From assembly GCA_947179485.1 (NCBI GenBank), contig OX359247.1, forward strand, positions 14,484,588-14,548,587: a stretch of DNA of 64,000 nucleotides, in the 5' to 3' direction. This document shows, in pieces, positions 36,822-48,879 of this stretch (the first letter of the stretch is position 1; the number at the start of each line of letters is the position of its first letter). Source of the DNA: Allacma fusca (taxonomy: Eukaryota; Arthropoda; Collembola; Symphypleona; Sminthuridae). The notes under the pieces are model-generated. The model was not told where the DNA came from and ran no database searches. It saw only the letters and a program-made list of their open reading frames with translations. A program made the position numbers and the translations under genes.

Positions 36822-37999
36822 TCATTCATTTCGGGCCCAGGCTCTTTCGAGGAGGGCAGATCGTAGGTAGTTCGCAATCTTTTCGCAGGAGCTTAAATTG
36901 TATTTTAAGAAAGATAACCAGTTATGAGGATTTATAGCCTCTAAATTGAAGGCACCCAGGTAGTGTTTTCTTAATGGTGTGAACACAGAACATTTGAACA
37001 TAAAATGGAAAATATCATCGAATTCAAGCTTATGAATGACAGTTTATAATCCCAAATTTATTCTCAAATTGGATACTTCCGATTCTAATGCATCACCTGT
37101 GATGACGACCCTGTGAAGTTTCTGAGGATTGGCTGGGTCTCTGGAATGATGTCATTAGTATCGTTGGCTGACGTTGCATCTTCCTCGGAAGTGTTGCGTT
37201 CCTGAAATAATTGACCCCAAAATTTATTCTCCAATTTGATATTTTCGATTCTACTGAATTACCTGTGGCGATGACGACCCCGGAAAGTTTCTGAGGATTG
37301 GCTGGGCCTCTGAATCGATTTTATTATTATTGTTGGCTGACGTTGCATCTTCCTCTGAAGTGTTGCGTCCCTGAAATAATTCAATATTTTATTGTTCACG
37401 ACAATTCCATAACTTTTATGGTTTCTTCGTTGCCGCAATGTTTCTTAAACAACTATTTAACAGTAACGAATTCCTTTCAAATAAATCAGGCGAATATAAT
37501 TAGTAGGAACAGTCCAATTATGATAGCTGTCGTGAAATAGGAAATTATAATTTGTAATACATGATTAAGCTATATGTTAGTAGAGATTAAACATGGTTGA
37601 CCTGGGAGCTTTCTTGAACGAGAAATTGGTTAAAAATTTCCGCTGGGTTATGCTGTAGACATTTGGTTAAAATACCTACTAGTTTCTCCACATGATGTTT
37701 TTCCAAACCCTTCAAGCAGTCGTATAATATGCGTGCTCGGTCTAGTGCTCGTTCTTCTGGTATTGCCTGAAAGAAATTAAAACATATATAGACATTTACA
37801 AAAATTTAAAATCATAGATATTGGGCACGTATGTTGCAGAAAAGACCCTTACGCTTATTCTCTGTTCATCATTTGATGTAAGAAGCTGTCCTTGAACTAG
37901 CTCGACTAATAACAAAGTATCTACCCTCGTTGCACTACACAGTGTAGATAGATTTATAATAATTAAGTCGGCAAACTTTCCGTGAAATTCTTTCGCCAT
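36822..37999 (-). CDS. CARD-like protein with duplicated exon, five exons
   Basis: Minus-strand exons 37999-37853, 37766-37602, 37370-37263, 37201-37097 and 37028-36822, all GT-AG with phase 0, give about 243 residues from ATG at 37999 to TGA at 36822. Residues 1-104 fit the helical pattern of a caspase recruitment domain: RVDTLLLVELVQGQLLTSNDEQRI (turn before 'LT' then acidic), then RALDRARILYDCLKGLEKHHVEKLVGILTK. CARDs make homotypic contacts in apoptotic and immune signalling. Exons 3 and 4 encode two related acidic linkers (RNTSEEDATSAN, then QPILRNF). The last exon encodes a helical tail (EAINPHNWLSFLKYNLSSCE). The final exon's acceptor (ATTCATAAG) is weak. CARD is my best reading, not a certain one; another death-fold domain is possible. 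Confidence 0.55.
37028..37395 (-). repeat. Tandem duplication of exon plus intron (CARD-like gene)
   Basis: Two adjacent units of about 170-190 bp, each holding one 105-108-bp exon and its following intron. Exons 37370-37263 and 37201-37097 share RNTSEEDATSAN and QPILRNF, and the introns share TTAGAATCG/GTAGAATCG and GAGAATAAATTT. Both exons are phase 0, so either or both can be spliced without a frame change. Confidence 0.85.
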
Positions 38000-38772
38000 A
38001 GTTCATCTGTAAGACATCATCCTTTCTATGACACAGTTACAATACAATCAAAATTGTACAATTTATTATACAATAATTATTTATGGTTGCTAATTTCTTT
38101 CCGAGATATAAGAGATAAGGAAGCTTAAAGAAGCCCCTATGTGGATTCAAAACTTGAATTCAGATTTTAAGGTTACGCGATGAATGAGAAAAACGCGGGA
38201 AGATTTTTGGTTTTGTAATAAGGGGTGTTCTTTCGCGCTGACAGCACTAACTGTTTAATACATTTGCATGTAGTTTATCATCCCCAACTACTATGATATG
38301 TACAAACGGGATTTGCAATCATTTTGAAGTTCAGGCACGAAAATCATCATTATCAGACATCAACATTTATGAATGATTTGTCATCACTACGAAACAGAAA
38401 GATCAAGATTGGTCAATAAAGTAAGGTGGGACTAATAAGCTGAATTAAATACACTTGTGGTCCTCGCAACACAAACATCATTTTTTCATAATTCTCCAAA
38501 AAGGGTATATCACTGATTCCAAACATCTCTCAATTTCTTTGCATGTTACTTTTCACCATGCCTTCAGTTACAAATGTACACTTATTTGGTCATTATTATG
38601 TATTCCGTATTTTTATTTAACAATTAATCAATGGAAATCAATTCATCATGAAGCATCATGAATCATCGCAGCATTACTATTGGGAAATCAGGATTAATGT
38701 TTCTCTTTTCCGAATAGTATTCTTATCATAATTTGGTAGACCTTAACGGAATAATAATTAAAAACGGGCAAG
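38000..38772. other. Intergenic, 5' side of the CARD-like gene
   Basis: AT-rich sequence upstream of the minus-strand ATG at 37999. Possible promoter region, but no TATA box or initiator is clear. Short ORFs here are not convincing. Confidence 0.4.
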
Positions 38773-39391
38773 CACCTAAGCATCACACGTGACTTTCAGC
38801 TCTCTACGTGTTCACATACTATTCTTCGGAGGAAGTGTCGCTGTTTAAACACCCAGTTCACGCAAGACCTCCAGTGACGTTGTACAACTTATTGCTTCAA
38901 AACACTCTGGTACACAGAAAATATTTCCTGATTTTTTTTACATCTCCGGAAATACAAACATATTTCAAAATCAGATCTGTGACAAAGTAGGAAGTGATAA
39001 TTGATCGGCAACACATTGAAAGGTATCCCAATGAGATGTCACTTCGGCATTTATAAGCCTTACTTACATATATTCCTTACAACCAAATCGAATCTTTAAT
39101 AGCCTCATCTCTGCTGCAAAATTCTCACAGTTAAACTGTAGTCCTTTTCACATTTTGAAACTTTTTAAGACTGTCGAAAATGAACCAATGGTTAATGTGT
39201 CCGTCCATGTTAATTTTACAAACAGCTTTCCAATTTTCTAGTATGCACTTGTTTGAATCTTCTTTCTTTCTCGGAATATTATGCTTCCAGTTAGTCTTTT
39301 TAAGTTGTCTGAATCTACAGCCGAAGATTAATAAATTTTCGGTCTCACTCTCAGTACTCGCCACATTCGTGTTCGCATTCATAGGCTTCAT
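38773..39391 (-). pseudogene. Decayed relative of the membrane-protein gene at 32371-33203
   Basis: Minus-strand sequence with matching landmarks. The 3' end, CACCTAAGCATCACAC then TGACTTTCAGCTCTC, matches 32368-32400. GTGACGTTGTACA matches the NVTV region. The segment 39131-39391 encodes LENWKAVCKINMDGH and FDSLKKFQNVK, against LENWEAVCGITMDGF and LDILKKLQNAK. The region between is frameshifted and partly deleted (about 620 bp against 830 bp), and no full-length frame remains. Confidence 0.75.
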
Positions 39392-39399
39392 ATCTAAAT

Positions 39400-41940
39400 T
39401 AGATAAATAATTAATTCATAATGCCACCGGAATGTAGCGACTACTATATTAACGGTGAGGCTGCCTTGAATTATTGATACCAATGACTAGATACGGATGA
39501 TTCATCCAGATTCTATGACTAAGCGGTATATTTATGCTTTATCAAGAAGACCATGTAAAACTTTTGTACGTACTTCGTAATTTAAAAGTCAAGTGTGACG
39601 ATAGACATAAGTGTCCCATGTTTTCAAATTCTTTTTTCTCCCCACTGCACTAGCCCATTCATTTTATACATTAGTATACAAAGGTGATTGCAAAAATTAA
39701 TTCGTTGCTCCCGTTTACAGGGAAATGTATAGTAATTTTACTAAAAATGCTTTTGTTGACTTAGATGTATATTTGCCGTCAGGGAACTATCAAAAGTGAC
39801 ACAGTGTTAGGATCATATAAGGTTTTTGAGTTGTTAAGTATCATACTTTTTTTCAAAAATGAATTAACATCATTGTGAAGGTTTTTCAGAGTTATCCAGT
39901 GCAACACTGCAAATAAGATGACGAACTCAGAGGACTGTGGTATGAAAGTATGAACCAAGAATGAAAAAATATTTTATTGCGATATCACACGGTCTGCTTT
40001 CTCTCTGTCGCTCCAGTCTAAACCTTTTCCCAGGGTTTTCAACTTAACTACAAAAGGCATTTTTTCGGCTGGTCACAGGTTTTTGTTGTGGAATTTGCCC
40101 AACGCCATGATTCCACTGATATCCTAACAATTAATGATCTCTGCTTCTGGTAAATTGCCGGTGCCGTTTGGTCCATTTCTCCGTGTATTAAGGGTCTTTG
40201 AACGTTTTGAGAGTTGTGCCTGACAATCATTCAAAACTTTTCATTTGGATTGATGTACTTTGCTCAAGATAGATATTTTTATTTTATATACTCTAGATTT
40301 ATATTTGCCGTCAGGGAACTATATCTCTAATCCTGCTTCGTGTTGCTATCCCAATACTAAACTGATGATGACCAAAACGTTCTTTATGTAAAAGATTACA
40401 TATTTTTACTTATTGTGTTATAGGCAGGCAATAAAAAGGTCGAATAAAAATACATTCGTTGAATACATACATACTTTGCTCATGAAGTTTCTGAAATATT
40501 CAAACATTTTATACAGTCAATACAAGATACATAATTTATCTCCTCAGGCAGTAGATATGTGTAAATTATTCCAAACGTAAGCACTTTAAATCAAATTATT
40601 TTCTAAATTTCCTAAAATTGGTTTCATTGACTATTAAACTGGAAATTGTGGACGTGACCGGCAAGTTAGGGAGTAAGGTTTGAGATATTCAGCCTCGGCT
40701 CGGCTTACCAAATTGAGTTCTACTGTTAAGCAAAAGTAGTTGTAGAGGGTAAAGTTATATCGTTGTAACCACGGTTGTAACCTTGTAACTTGAAAGTTCC
40801 AAGGTAAAATACCCAGAATGCCTGCTCCAAAACAAGCGCGGAATTTCGGGTATTATCGTATCTAGACACAACCGGGAATTTCCGGCATATCCGGCATTTT
40901 CAAAACTATTTTGTCTTACTTTTATTCAAGCATTTTTCAGTTGAATGTAACTAGCGCGACCTTACAAAATACGAGTTTTTGAAAACTTCAGATGCGACCT
41001 ATAATTGTCAACCAATAAGTCTAGTAACAAGAAAACTCATGTCAAGTTATAATATTTATGTACGAACGATGTAACAACATATTTGTGTAGTTCATATAAG
41101 CATACGTGTTAGATTTTCTTCAATTTCCCTATTAAAGAGAATTTTCTTGCTTTCCCTGCTAACCCAAAATTATCGGATAAGTCAATAAATAAGGTCATAA
41201 CGGGGGCAATTGAACTAAGCAAAGTAGGGATTTGTTGGAAATAAAATGGTAAAACAATACTATTGACCAGGGACGGGAATCCGAATCCGAATTTCACAGT
41301 GCCCCAAAAACGTTGTACTTCGATTGTATGTAAATGGACAGTTGCATTGATTAGTTGTAAGATAGGCAAATAGATCAATGATTTGGAGACTTGATCAGGA
41401 GACTTGTGTTCTCCAGACTAGGCTTTCATGCATGTACAGATTTACAACACTATTCAGTGATCTGTTTCATATCAAATTTTGAAGCCTACAATATTAGCTA
41501 GAGACAAGCATCAATATAAATTATTCACTATAAAAATTATAATCTAAATTATAATCTAAATTATAATATGAATTATGAATTTTATTTCCAAAATTAAATC
41601 CATGTTTTCCGACTTTGCTTCTTTAATTTGAATCGCCGTGATTTTATTCGTTTACCTGTCAATTTTTGGTCTTTTTAAAACTCTTCAAACTTCAACTATG
41701 TTCCTAAAATAAAATTTTTAATTGAAAATATTTTAGTGATTGAATGACTTTACGAACATTTTTGATATTTTCAGCCGGGCAGACAGGTAACAAAAGGCAT
41801 TTATATTTTTGCACTGCATGTGCCAGTTAAAATTTTAAACCAGCATTGCTCCTCTGTAATACACAATAAAACACTTATTTAAAAAGTTTTCATGACTTTT
41901 GAAGAATTAATAAATTATTGATGTATCAATATGTAGGTTC
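39400..41940. other. Intergenic, largely uncharacterised
   Basis: AT-rich. A 23-bp direct repeat (core ATTTGCCGTCAGGGAACTAT) occurs at 39768-39790 and 40300-40322 and brackets about 510 bp that may be an insertion. The minus-strand translation in between has short open pieces but no family I can name. ATAATCTAAATT microsatellite near 41540-41575. Confidence 0.4.
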
Positions 41941-41943
41941 AAC

Positions 41944-42114
41944 ATGGCGTCAAATACCACTGGTACTCCTAATAGTATTAGTCATTATCTTGTCTGTGTC
42001 TGTGATGTGAAGAATTTGTTTTTTACTGAGAACGATTATAACGCCCGAGTTGTTCCAAAAGACATTGCTACGGGAAATGGACTATATTATTCAGATTATA
42101 ATGAGGAAGATTAG
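41944..42114 (+). CDS. Short ORF of unknown significance (56 residues)
   Basis: ATG at 41944 to TAG at 42112. Composition is balanced (starts MASNTTGTPNSISHYL, ends SDYNEED) and less AT-driven than the surroundings. An acceptor-like ATGTAG ends just before at 41936, so it might be a terminal exon of an unseen gene. No homology recognised and no promoter evidence; it may be chance. Confidence 0.2.
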   Translation: MASNTTGTPNSISHYLVCVCDVKNLFFTENDYNARVVPKDIATGNGLYYSDYNEED

Positions 42115-42413
42115 ACAACACGAATTCAATAAGTCAACAAAATACGCCGGACAGTCGACTTAAATGGATACAATTTGATTTTTACCTCTGTACATTATTA
42201 TTACATACTAACTTTAAAATAACTCACTACATGAAAGTTGAATAGTAAACACGTGAAAATATCTATTTTCAACAACCAAATATGAGAATATTGAAAGTCT
42301 ACTGAAGATAAGTATGTTGGTACCTAACATACATACTAAGTATGTAATAAACATTAATAGTTTTATCGTATGTTTATTGCCGAGCTCTAAAATAACCATC
42401 CATTGGTCGTTCG

Positions 42414-42901
42414 CGGGCGTGGAAAACCTTCCAAATGGTCAACGGTCCTGACAACAGTAAATGGTCAACAACCCGCCGAAAATTTTTGGCTAACTACGTG
42501 GGTATGGGAAAAAATTTGTGCCCAACAACCAAAAACGTTTGGTCAACTACCTGGGTAGCGAAACCATTTTTTGCCCAACTACCAAACATTTTTGGTCAAC
42601 TACCTGGGTATCGAAAAAACATTTTGCCCAACTACCAAAAACCTTTTGCCAACTACCTGGGTAGCGAAACAATTTTTTGCGCAACTACCAAAAAATGTTG
42701 GTCAACTAACTGGGTATCGAAAAAACATTTTGCTCAACTACCAAAAACTTTTGGTCAACTACCTGGGTATCGAAAAAAAATTTTGCACCACAAATTTTTT
42801 GCCAGCTACCTGGGTAGCGACAAAAAATTTTGCCCAACTGAAAAAAATAATTTGCCCAACTCGAAAAAATAATTTGCCCAACTACCAAAAATTTTTGGTA
42901 C
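42414..42901. mobile_element. Truncated, inverted copy of the minisatellite hAT-like element
   Basis: Starts with the same terminal sequence (CGGGCGTGGAAAACCTTCC, then AAATGGTCAACG) as the right end of 34001-34936, read in the opposite orientation, and continues into the same about 53-bp array (CAACTACCTGGGTAGCGAAA). It stops near 42901 without the second terminal repeat, so no target duplication can be paired. Confidence 0.85.
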
Positions 42902-43446
42902 AAAACAAATAACGTCACACATTACAATTCTGCAGATATACCCTTTATTACTAGATAATATCCTTGTAATTTTTATTATTCACAAAATGCGTGTAAGAAA
43001 GGGTGCCAATGTCAATTTGGGGAGACGATATTTGTCAAATATAAGCACCCTGAGCGGCGGTATTTTAGACGATAATAAATTATAGTAAACAGTGTCGGGA
43101 GTAATGTCAAGTTTTAATGCCGAATTATGCAGAGCAGGAAAGAAAACCGTTTGCCACAATGTAACTTAATTGTCTGCTACCATTACAATAAGCGTGAGTG
43201 AATAGTGAATACGAAGGAGGAGCTTTGCATGTTACATCAGTTCGCAAGTCTCTCAAAACTGCTGTAAAACTAGGTTTAAAAGTATAAATTGCTTCAGGTT
43301 ATGTAATTTGCAGCCGTAAAAAGGAACAATACGGAAAATAGAACTCGATTACAAAAGTTTCACATTAGTATAATGAATTTGGTCTGCATCGAATGCACTC
43401 TAATTTGAAATATTCTTTCCACATATAGTATGAGCATAACCTTGTA
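42902..43446. other. Intergenic, nothing identified
   Basis: AT-rich sequence between two mobile elements; no ORF over 60 codons. Confidence 0.5.
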
Positions 43447-44575
43447 CACTCTAAAAACTCCGGACTGAAATGAATCATGGCCGGTAGGATTTTTAAATCC
43501 CAGCAGGAAGAATATGTACACGTATCATGGCCAGGAAGTATTTGATCTTGCTATGCATACTAGTAAAAATTCAATCCCAACAGGAATAATATCTTCTTGT
43601 ATAGTTCAAGCATGCCTGGCGTAACTTGGAATTAATGCTGTAAGCATAGTTGAATTATGGATACTTGCAGGATTAAAATAGGAATGTCAGTACCCTTATA
43701 CCAAACCTAGCCGTCCAAAAACACATCTTGTATTTGAAAGCCATCCAGCATCATTTTAAACGCTTTCCCATGATCAAAGTAAAGATAGGTATCTGATGGG
43801 GACACATCTGTATCAGCAGAAATTTCGAGGTAAGAAATATCTAGTACATAACTAATTATATTCACAACATGTTTGGTATATGTATGTATATCTATAAAAC
43901 GGTACGATGTTCAATTTTATGAATAAACTTAAACAATTCACAGCTAAATGGTATATATTTATATGATTATTTATAAATTTGTATATTTGCATGATCCTAA
44001 AAATTATTGAAATTATTTCGTAACTGTGAGCTTTCTGTGTTTATTCATAAACACAACAACGTACCGTTGTATATACATACATATATCAAGCATGCTGTGA
44101 ATATTATTACTTATGAACTAGACATTTCTTACCTTTAAATTTCTGCTGGTACAGATGTGTCACTTCAGGTCCTCCAAAACTGAATCAATAGTGGAAAAAC
44201 TCATTCTGGATCCCGAATAACTAATTGGTATTATTTCAAAAGTTATCAAAAACTGAGCACCTTTGTTAAGCATGTCTTCACACTTGGCAGCCATTACTAG
44301 CATGCTTTTAATGCATACCCAATATAAATGTAACGGTCACTGAAAATGTTCGTGCATGCAGGAACAATTTGCAGCCGGAAAATCCATAATGTAATCCTGA
44401 GTGCAGAATGAAATTTTATTTGACCTGCCCGGACTGAGAATGTACAAGATGACATTTAACTTGCAATGCAAGCATAAATTCATCCCTCGTTTTCCGGATT
44501 AAAAGATGAATTTAATTCAGAATCGGCATAATTCTGTTTCATCCTGCATATGGCATTACCGGAGTTTTTAGAGTG
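43447..44575. mobile_element. Non-autonomous element with TA flanks and internal fold-back
   Basis: Perfect 17-bp terminal inverted repeats CACTCTAAAAACTCCGG at both ends, flanked by TA (43445-43446 and 44576-44577), as in Tc1/mariner-type insertions. Inside, arms 43801-43935 and 44040-44162 are reverse complements over about 125 bp with some mismatches (shared core ACACATCTGTA, CAGCAGAAATTT, GGTAAGAAAT) around a centre near 43985, so the transcript or single strand could form a long hairpin. No transposase ORF. Confidence 0.75.
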
Positions 44576-44577
44576 TA

Positions 44578-45765
44578 GTTTTTAGTTACGTCATATCTAA
44601 AGGTAATTAAAATTTAATCTTCAAGCTTGTTAAAATTAATATATTCAACCTGGAGGAAATATTTATGTCGCTAGATTTTGTTATTTGCACGTCCGTTTTG
44701 AGAAACTAAACTTGCTCTGCTTAGCAAACTTTTTTTATCGTTATTACGTTTTATTAACGAAAGACTACTTAGGTTTGACGATATGTTGGGTATTGCTGAT
44801 ATATCGCCAAAACTGTTTTTGGTGAAACCGAAAAATCCGATATAAGCAAAGTGTCAATATTTGGCATGCCTATAGTTAGTATCTAGTAAAAACTTATCCA
44901 GAAAAGTGCATTGATATACACTCAAATTTAAAGTTTATCAGTTGAAATGTAAAAGGGAATTTTCAATAAAGTACTACACATGAATGTGTTGTCCGTGAAG
45001 AGACAGAATTAACTGACTGCATTTTCAATTAAAAGCAATATGATCTGTATTTAGTGTCATTAAAAAGGCTCTACATGCTTCATGTATTTAAATTTCCATC
45101 TAGTTAGATTGTCTCCGCACTCCGCACCGATGGTGTTTAGACATTATGATATCAACTGTTGTATAAGTATATTTAATTTTCAGAGTAACTAATAAGTCAA
45201 GACATATTTGGAAGTAACAGAAGGAAGTCAAGAAATTACGATAGTTTTGCAGAAAAGATTTATAAGCAGTCAGAATCAGCAAATATTTAAAAATCATCTG
45301 TGATCAGCACTACGTGCTAAGTCACCAGGGGGCGAAGCACCGGCGGATTGTGGTAACAAGGGTTATTAACAGTAATGTGGTGTGTACGCGTAATTATTTA
45401 ATTCCCCCGTACTGGACGCAGTTACAGTGGACTGACAAAAGATTGTTCGATAGATGTCATACTTTCTTGCCCCGGGAAAACATAACAACCATTTAAATAT
45501 TTCTCTATGGTAAATAATTTTAAATGAAAGTCCTCACTTTTCTACGTCTACCAAATAGCCAAACGTTGAAATTAAATGAAATATTAGCTCTTATTTTTGG
45601 AGAAAGAGTGATTAGACCGACAAATTTTTTGGACAAAAGATTGTTCGGTCTGCACAAAATACACTTCAAAGGTACAGTATTTTGTTTCCACGCGTGTAGT
45701 AATTATCTCTTTCAATTATTGTTTTAATTGTAAAATACGTCTGCGGTAATTATCACGTGAATTTA
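44578..45765. other. Intergenic, mostly uncharacterised
   Basis: AT-rich with a small GC-rich patch at 45325-45350. Short plus-strand ORFs (45314, 45524) share a GACAAAAGATTGTTCG phrase (45434 and 45634) but no known domain. Confidence 0.4.
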
Positions 45766-46067
45766 ATGCCGCGGGGTAAAGATCTGTCGCCTGACTACCA
45801 GGACCTAATTGTAAGGTGGTTAAATGATGGAGCTCCCATCGTAATAATTGCATCAAATTTATACACCAAGTGGAACACAGTCTAAGAGGTCATAAACCGC
45901 TGGATGAAGTTTGGATCTACAACCAGTGCACGAATATATGGCCAACCAACGAAAACAACGGGAAAAATCGGTCAGGTAATTGAAAAAACTGCTTTAAAAA
46001 ATTGGAAGAAAGGCTATTCAGATCTGACGAAGGAAGTCAAACGGACGAAAAGAGTAAATATTCTATT
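45766..46067 (+). pseudogene. Tc1/mariner transposase N-terminal remnant
   Basis: Translation from ATG at 45766 (MPRGKDLSPDYQDLIVRWL) has the layout of the paired helix-turn-helix DNA-binding region of Tc1-like transposases: a first HTH ending in TKWNTV, then INRWMKFGSTTSARIYGQPTK, the GRPR-like hook, and a second HTH. An in-frame TAA follows the first HTH near 45882. The frame is cut at 46067 by the Harbinger insertion, and no catalytic part is recognisable beyond 49248. Confidence 0.6.
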
Positions 46068-46351
46068 AGGCAATTTCCTAAATCCATGTTTCACGAGCAA
46101 ACATTCGTCCATACATTCATCGATGACGTAATACCCAGCTACGGCTGTTTGAGTGAATGTTTGCGGGTCTTGGAATTTCCTAAATGAATGACCCATTCAG
46201 TTTGAAAATTCAATTCCCGCCATCGAGGCATGGATGACTAGCTAAAACAAACTAATAGTTACTTCATCGAATCGTTCAAGTACGTTTATGTTGTTGAAGA
46301 AAAGCTGCTTTTAAAAAAATTTCAACTATAGTTTCCAAAATCATCTGCAAA

Positions 46352-47574
46352 ATGGATTTACAGATATTGTATCTCCTGGACCCAAGTGACGATAATTATC
46401 TATACTATATGTATTTACATACCCTACGGCAGGTAAAAAGTAAGCGAGTTTTTGATTTAAATGGATTTGATCAAGAAAATGCCCGTCGAAATTTTCGATT
46501 TGAAATCCAAGATATAGACGAAATTGTGAAACTGTTCGATTTTCCGGCTAAAATCAAATCCGCAAGTGGACATACATGTGACACAAAAGAAGGTAGGTTA
46601 AAACTTTAAAAACAAGTGTTTTAATGGTACTAATTTCCTGCAGTAATTATTTTAAAAATTAATAAACCGAATTTTTATGTGATTTGTGTCCTTCAGCGTT
46701 ATGTATACTACTACGAAGACTTGCGTATCCCAACCGGTTATCTGACCTTCAGGCTATTTTTGATCGACAAGTCCCAGAGCTGTCTGAAATTGCTAATACA
46801 ATGACATCAATGATCTATGAAAAATACCGCAGCAAGGTTACATCGTGGAATCAATCGTGGCTGACATCGGAATGCCTCAAGCTATATTCAGAGGCTTTAC
46901 GAAATAAGGGGGTTCCTATTTCCAATTGCTTTGGCTTTATTGATGGTCGTTTACAATAACCTGATATATAATGAAGTCGTAAATAATTATTATTGGTGAT
47001 GTCAAATTTGTAAATAGGAACCACAAGACCCATATGCAGACCTGATCGGAATCAGAAACTTGTTTACAATGGTCACAAGCGTGTCCATTGCCTCAAGTAC
47101 CAGTCCACAGTCATACCAAATGGACTGATTGCAAATTTATATGGTCCAGAAGAGGGAAGGATCCACGATAACACTTTGTTGGATCGTAGCAACATTATAG
47201 AAACAATGGAGCAAGCAAATTTCAGAGATCGAAATGGATCCTATTTCTGTTTGTACGGGGATCCTGCCTACGGTGTACGACCTCAGCTTATTTCCCCGTT
47301 TCGATCAACGAGACTTACTCCAGACGAAGCAGAATTTAATAAAATAATGAGCTTGAGTCGTGTTACAGTAGAATGGGCATTTGGAAAAGTTATTCAATTG
47401 TTTGCGTTTGGGGACTCCAAGAAGAATCAGAAGCTATACATGCAAGCTGTGGCAAAGCAGTATATTGTTTCGGTGATATTGACCAATATCCATACTTGCA
47501 TTTATGGATCCCAGGTTAGTAGGTTTTTTGGAGTTAACCCGCCAACAGCAGAAGAATACTTAAAAATGCCATAA
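46352..47574 (+). CDS. Harbinger (HARBI1-type) DDE transposase
   Basis: Three exons (46352-46592, 46697-46945, 47018-47574) join in phase to 348 residues, the usual length for this family. The N-terminal half has the HTH-like region with LCILLRRLAYPNRLSDL. The DDE_Tnp_4 nuclease core shows FGFIDG (first Asp), followed across the intron by TTRPICRP and YNGHKRVHCLKYQ; YGDPAYG (second Asp, about 47251-47270); and VEWAFG (Glu, about 47369-47386). All three catalytic residues are present and there is no stop, so the enzyme could be functional. It normally acts with a Myb-like partner for nuclear import and DNA binding, which is present next door. Confidence 0.93.
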
Positions 47575-47805
47575 GTTATGCATCGTTATATTAAGAAAGA
47601 ATAATAATAATATTAGTATGCATTTTTTGATAAATGTTTATTCCACAATTATTCAAGATTTTCAATAAGGGGAATAAATGAATTATTTTTCTCATCAAAA
47701 ACGGATATAATGAATCCTGAAATTTTTAATTACGAGATTCTTCATACTTGCGCATTTCAAATTCGAGCTTGCGTTCCTCAAATGCCAGTCGGCGCTCTTC
47801 AAGCT

Positions 47806-48879
47806 CTAATTTTTTTCTCGCTCCTTGATTTGGCTCAGCTTCTCCTGCTTCAACAATTCGAGTTTCTCTCTTTTGATCTCAATTTCTTCCTCACGAGATT
47901 TTCTGTTCGCCTCCTCCTTTATTCGTATGAGTGTCAAAATCTCATTTGTCTTGCTTCGACTTGACTTGGGAGTATCTGGAACAAACTCTGGGTACAAATT
48001 ACAATGTTTACAATTGATTTCGTATTTGAAATATTCCGAACATGAAGTCATTTTTTAATCTAATTTGCTTTATTACTTCGACACTCCCTCAATTCACTAA
48101 ATACATACCGTCACCAGGATCCTGGCAAGTATTTACATCCAGTCTAGTTAATAATGCAGCTTTTCGGATTTCTTCTCCAGCAGTTTTGTCCTTAAATCGT
48201 TTAGTTCGTTCACTGGCTGACATCAGTTTTGTTAGTTCAGCCTCTTTCATTAGAGGAATGATTTCATTGAGTAACTGTTCTTTATGGTCGTAATGCTCAA
48301 CAATTCCAGATCTGTCAACACATTTCGCATAATAATAAATACCAGTATGAATATATTTCATTTTGGATTTCAAATCACACTAATTTCAACAATTTCTTAC
48401 CCTCTTTTGCATTCGTTATCATGGGTCGTAAACCACTTCACCTCCTTAATGAATCGATTCTTTTTTGATCTCCAGTCGGTTTTTATATTAGGTAAGTGCT
48501 CATGGATCTCCTTCCAAGCTGACTCAGTACTACCTTTCCCAAAAGGTTTCACATCCAGCACGGCATACAAAATATCCAAATCATCATTCACGGGATAAAT
48601 GTGGGACGATTTTCCGTTATTCTGGGGATGTTCAATCACGGATGAGTTCTCCACATCGCTAAAATCCAAGTTTATATCCGATGGCGAATCAGAAATAACA
48701 CTTGCCTGAAAAATCCAACCGAAATTAGTAATGGCTCGGAGTAACTCGAAGATTAAATGACCAACTAATGTCTGTATAATTTAAGAAATTAAGAATTGCT
48801 CTTTATTTATTTCTTTTTGGCTATACTTGTACAAGAAATCAGTTACCTTCGTCTGAGTCCGTCTGCGTTTGGGAGCCAT
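47806..48879 (-). CDS. Harbinger Myb/SANT-like DNA-binding protein
   Basis: Minus-strand exons 48879-48847, 48705-48401, 48311-48109 and 47987-47806 give 240 residues from MAPKRRRTQTK (a basic start, likely nuclear signal). Residues around 45-110 form a three-helix Myb/SANT-like region with spaced aromatics (SAWKEIHEHLPNIKTDWRSK, FIKEVKWFTT). Then comes a helical middle (EQLLNEIIPLMKEAELTKL) and a charged C-terminal coiled coil (ESREEEIEIK-like, ending EKLSQIKEREKN). In Harbinger elements this second protein binds element ends and brings the transposase to the nucleus. All phases agree and no stop interrupts it. Confidence 0.85.

Noticed and set aside
39960-40240. Possible transposase fragment on the minus strand
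   Set aside because: Only short open pieces with stops and no motif I could assign to a family.
48042-48598. Plus-strand ORFs opposite the Harbinger Myb-like gene
   Set aside because: Shadows of the minus-strand exons, which show matching phases and a known domain layout.
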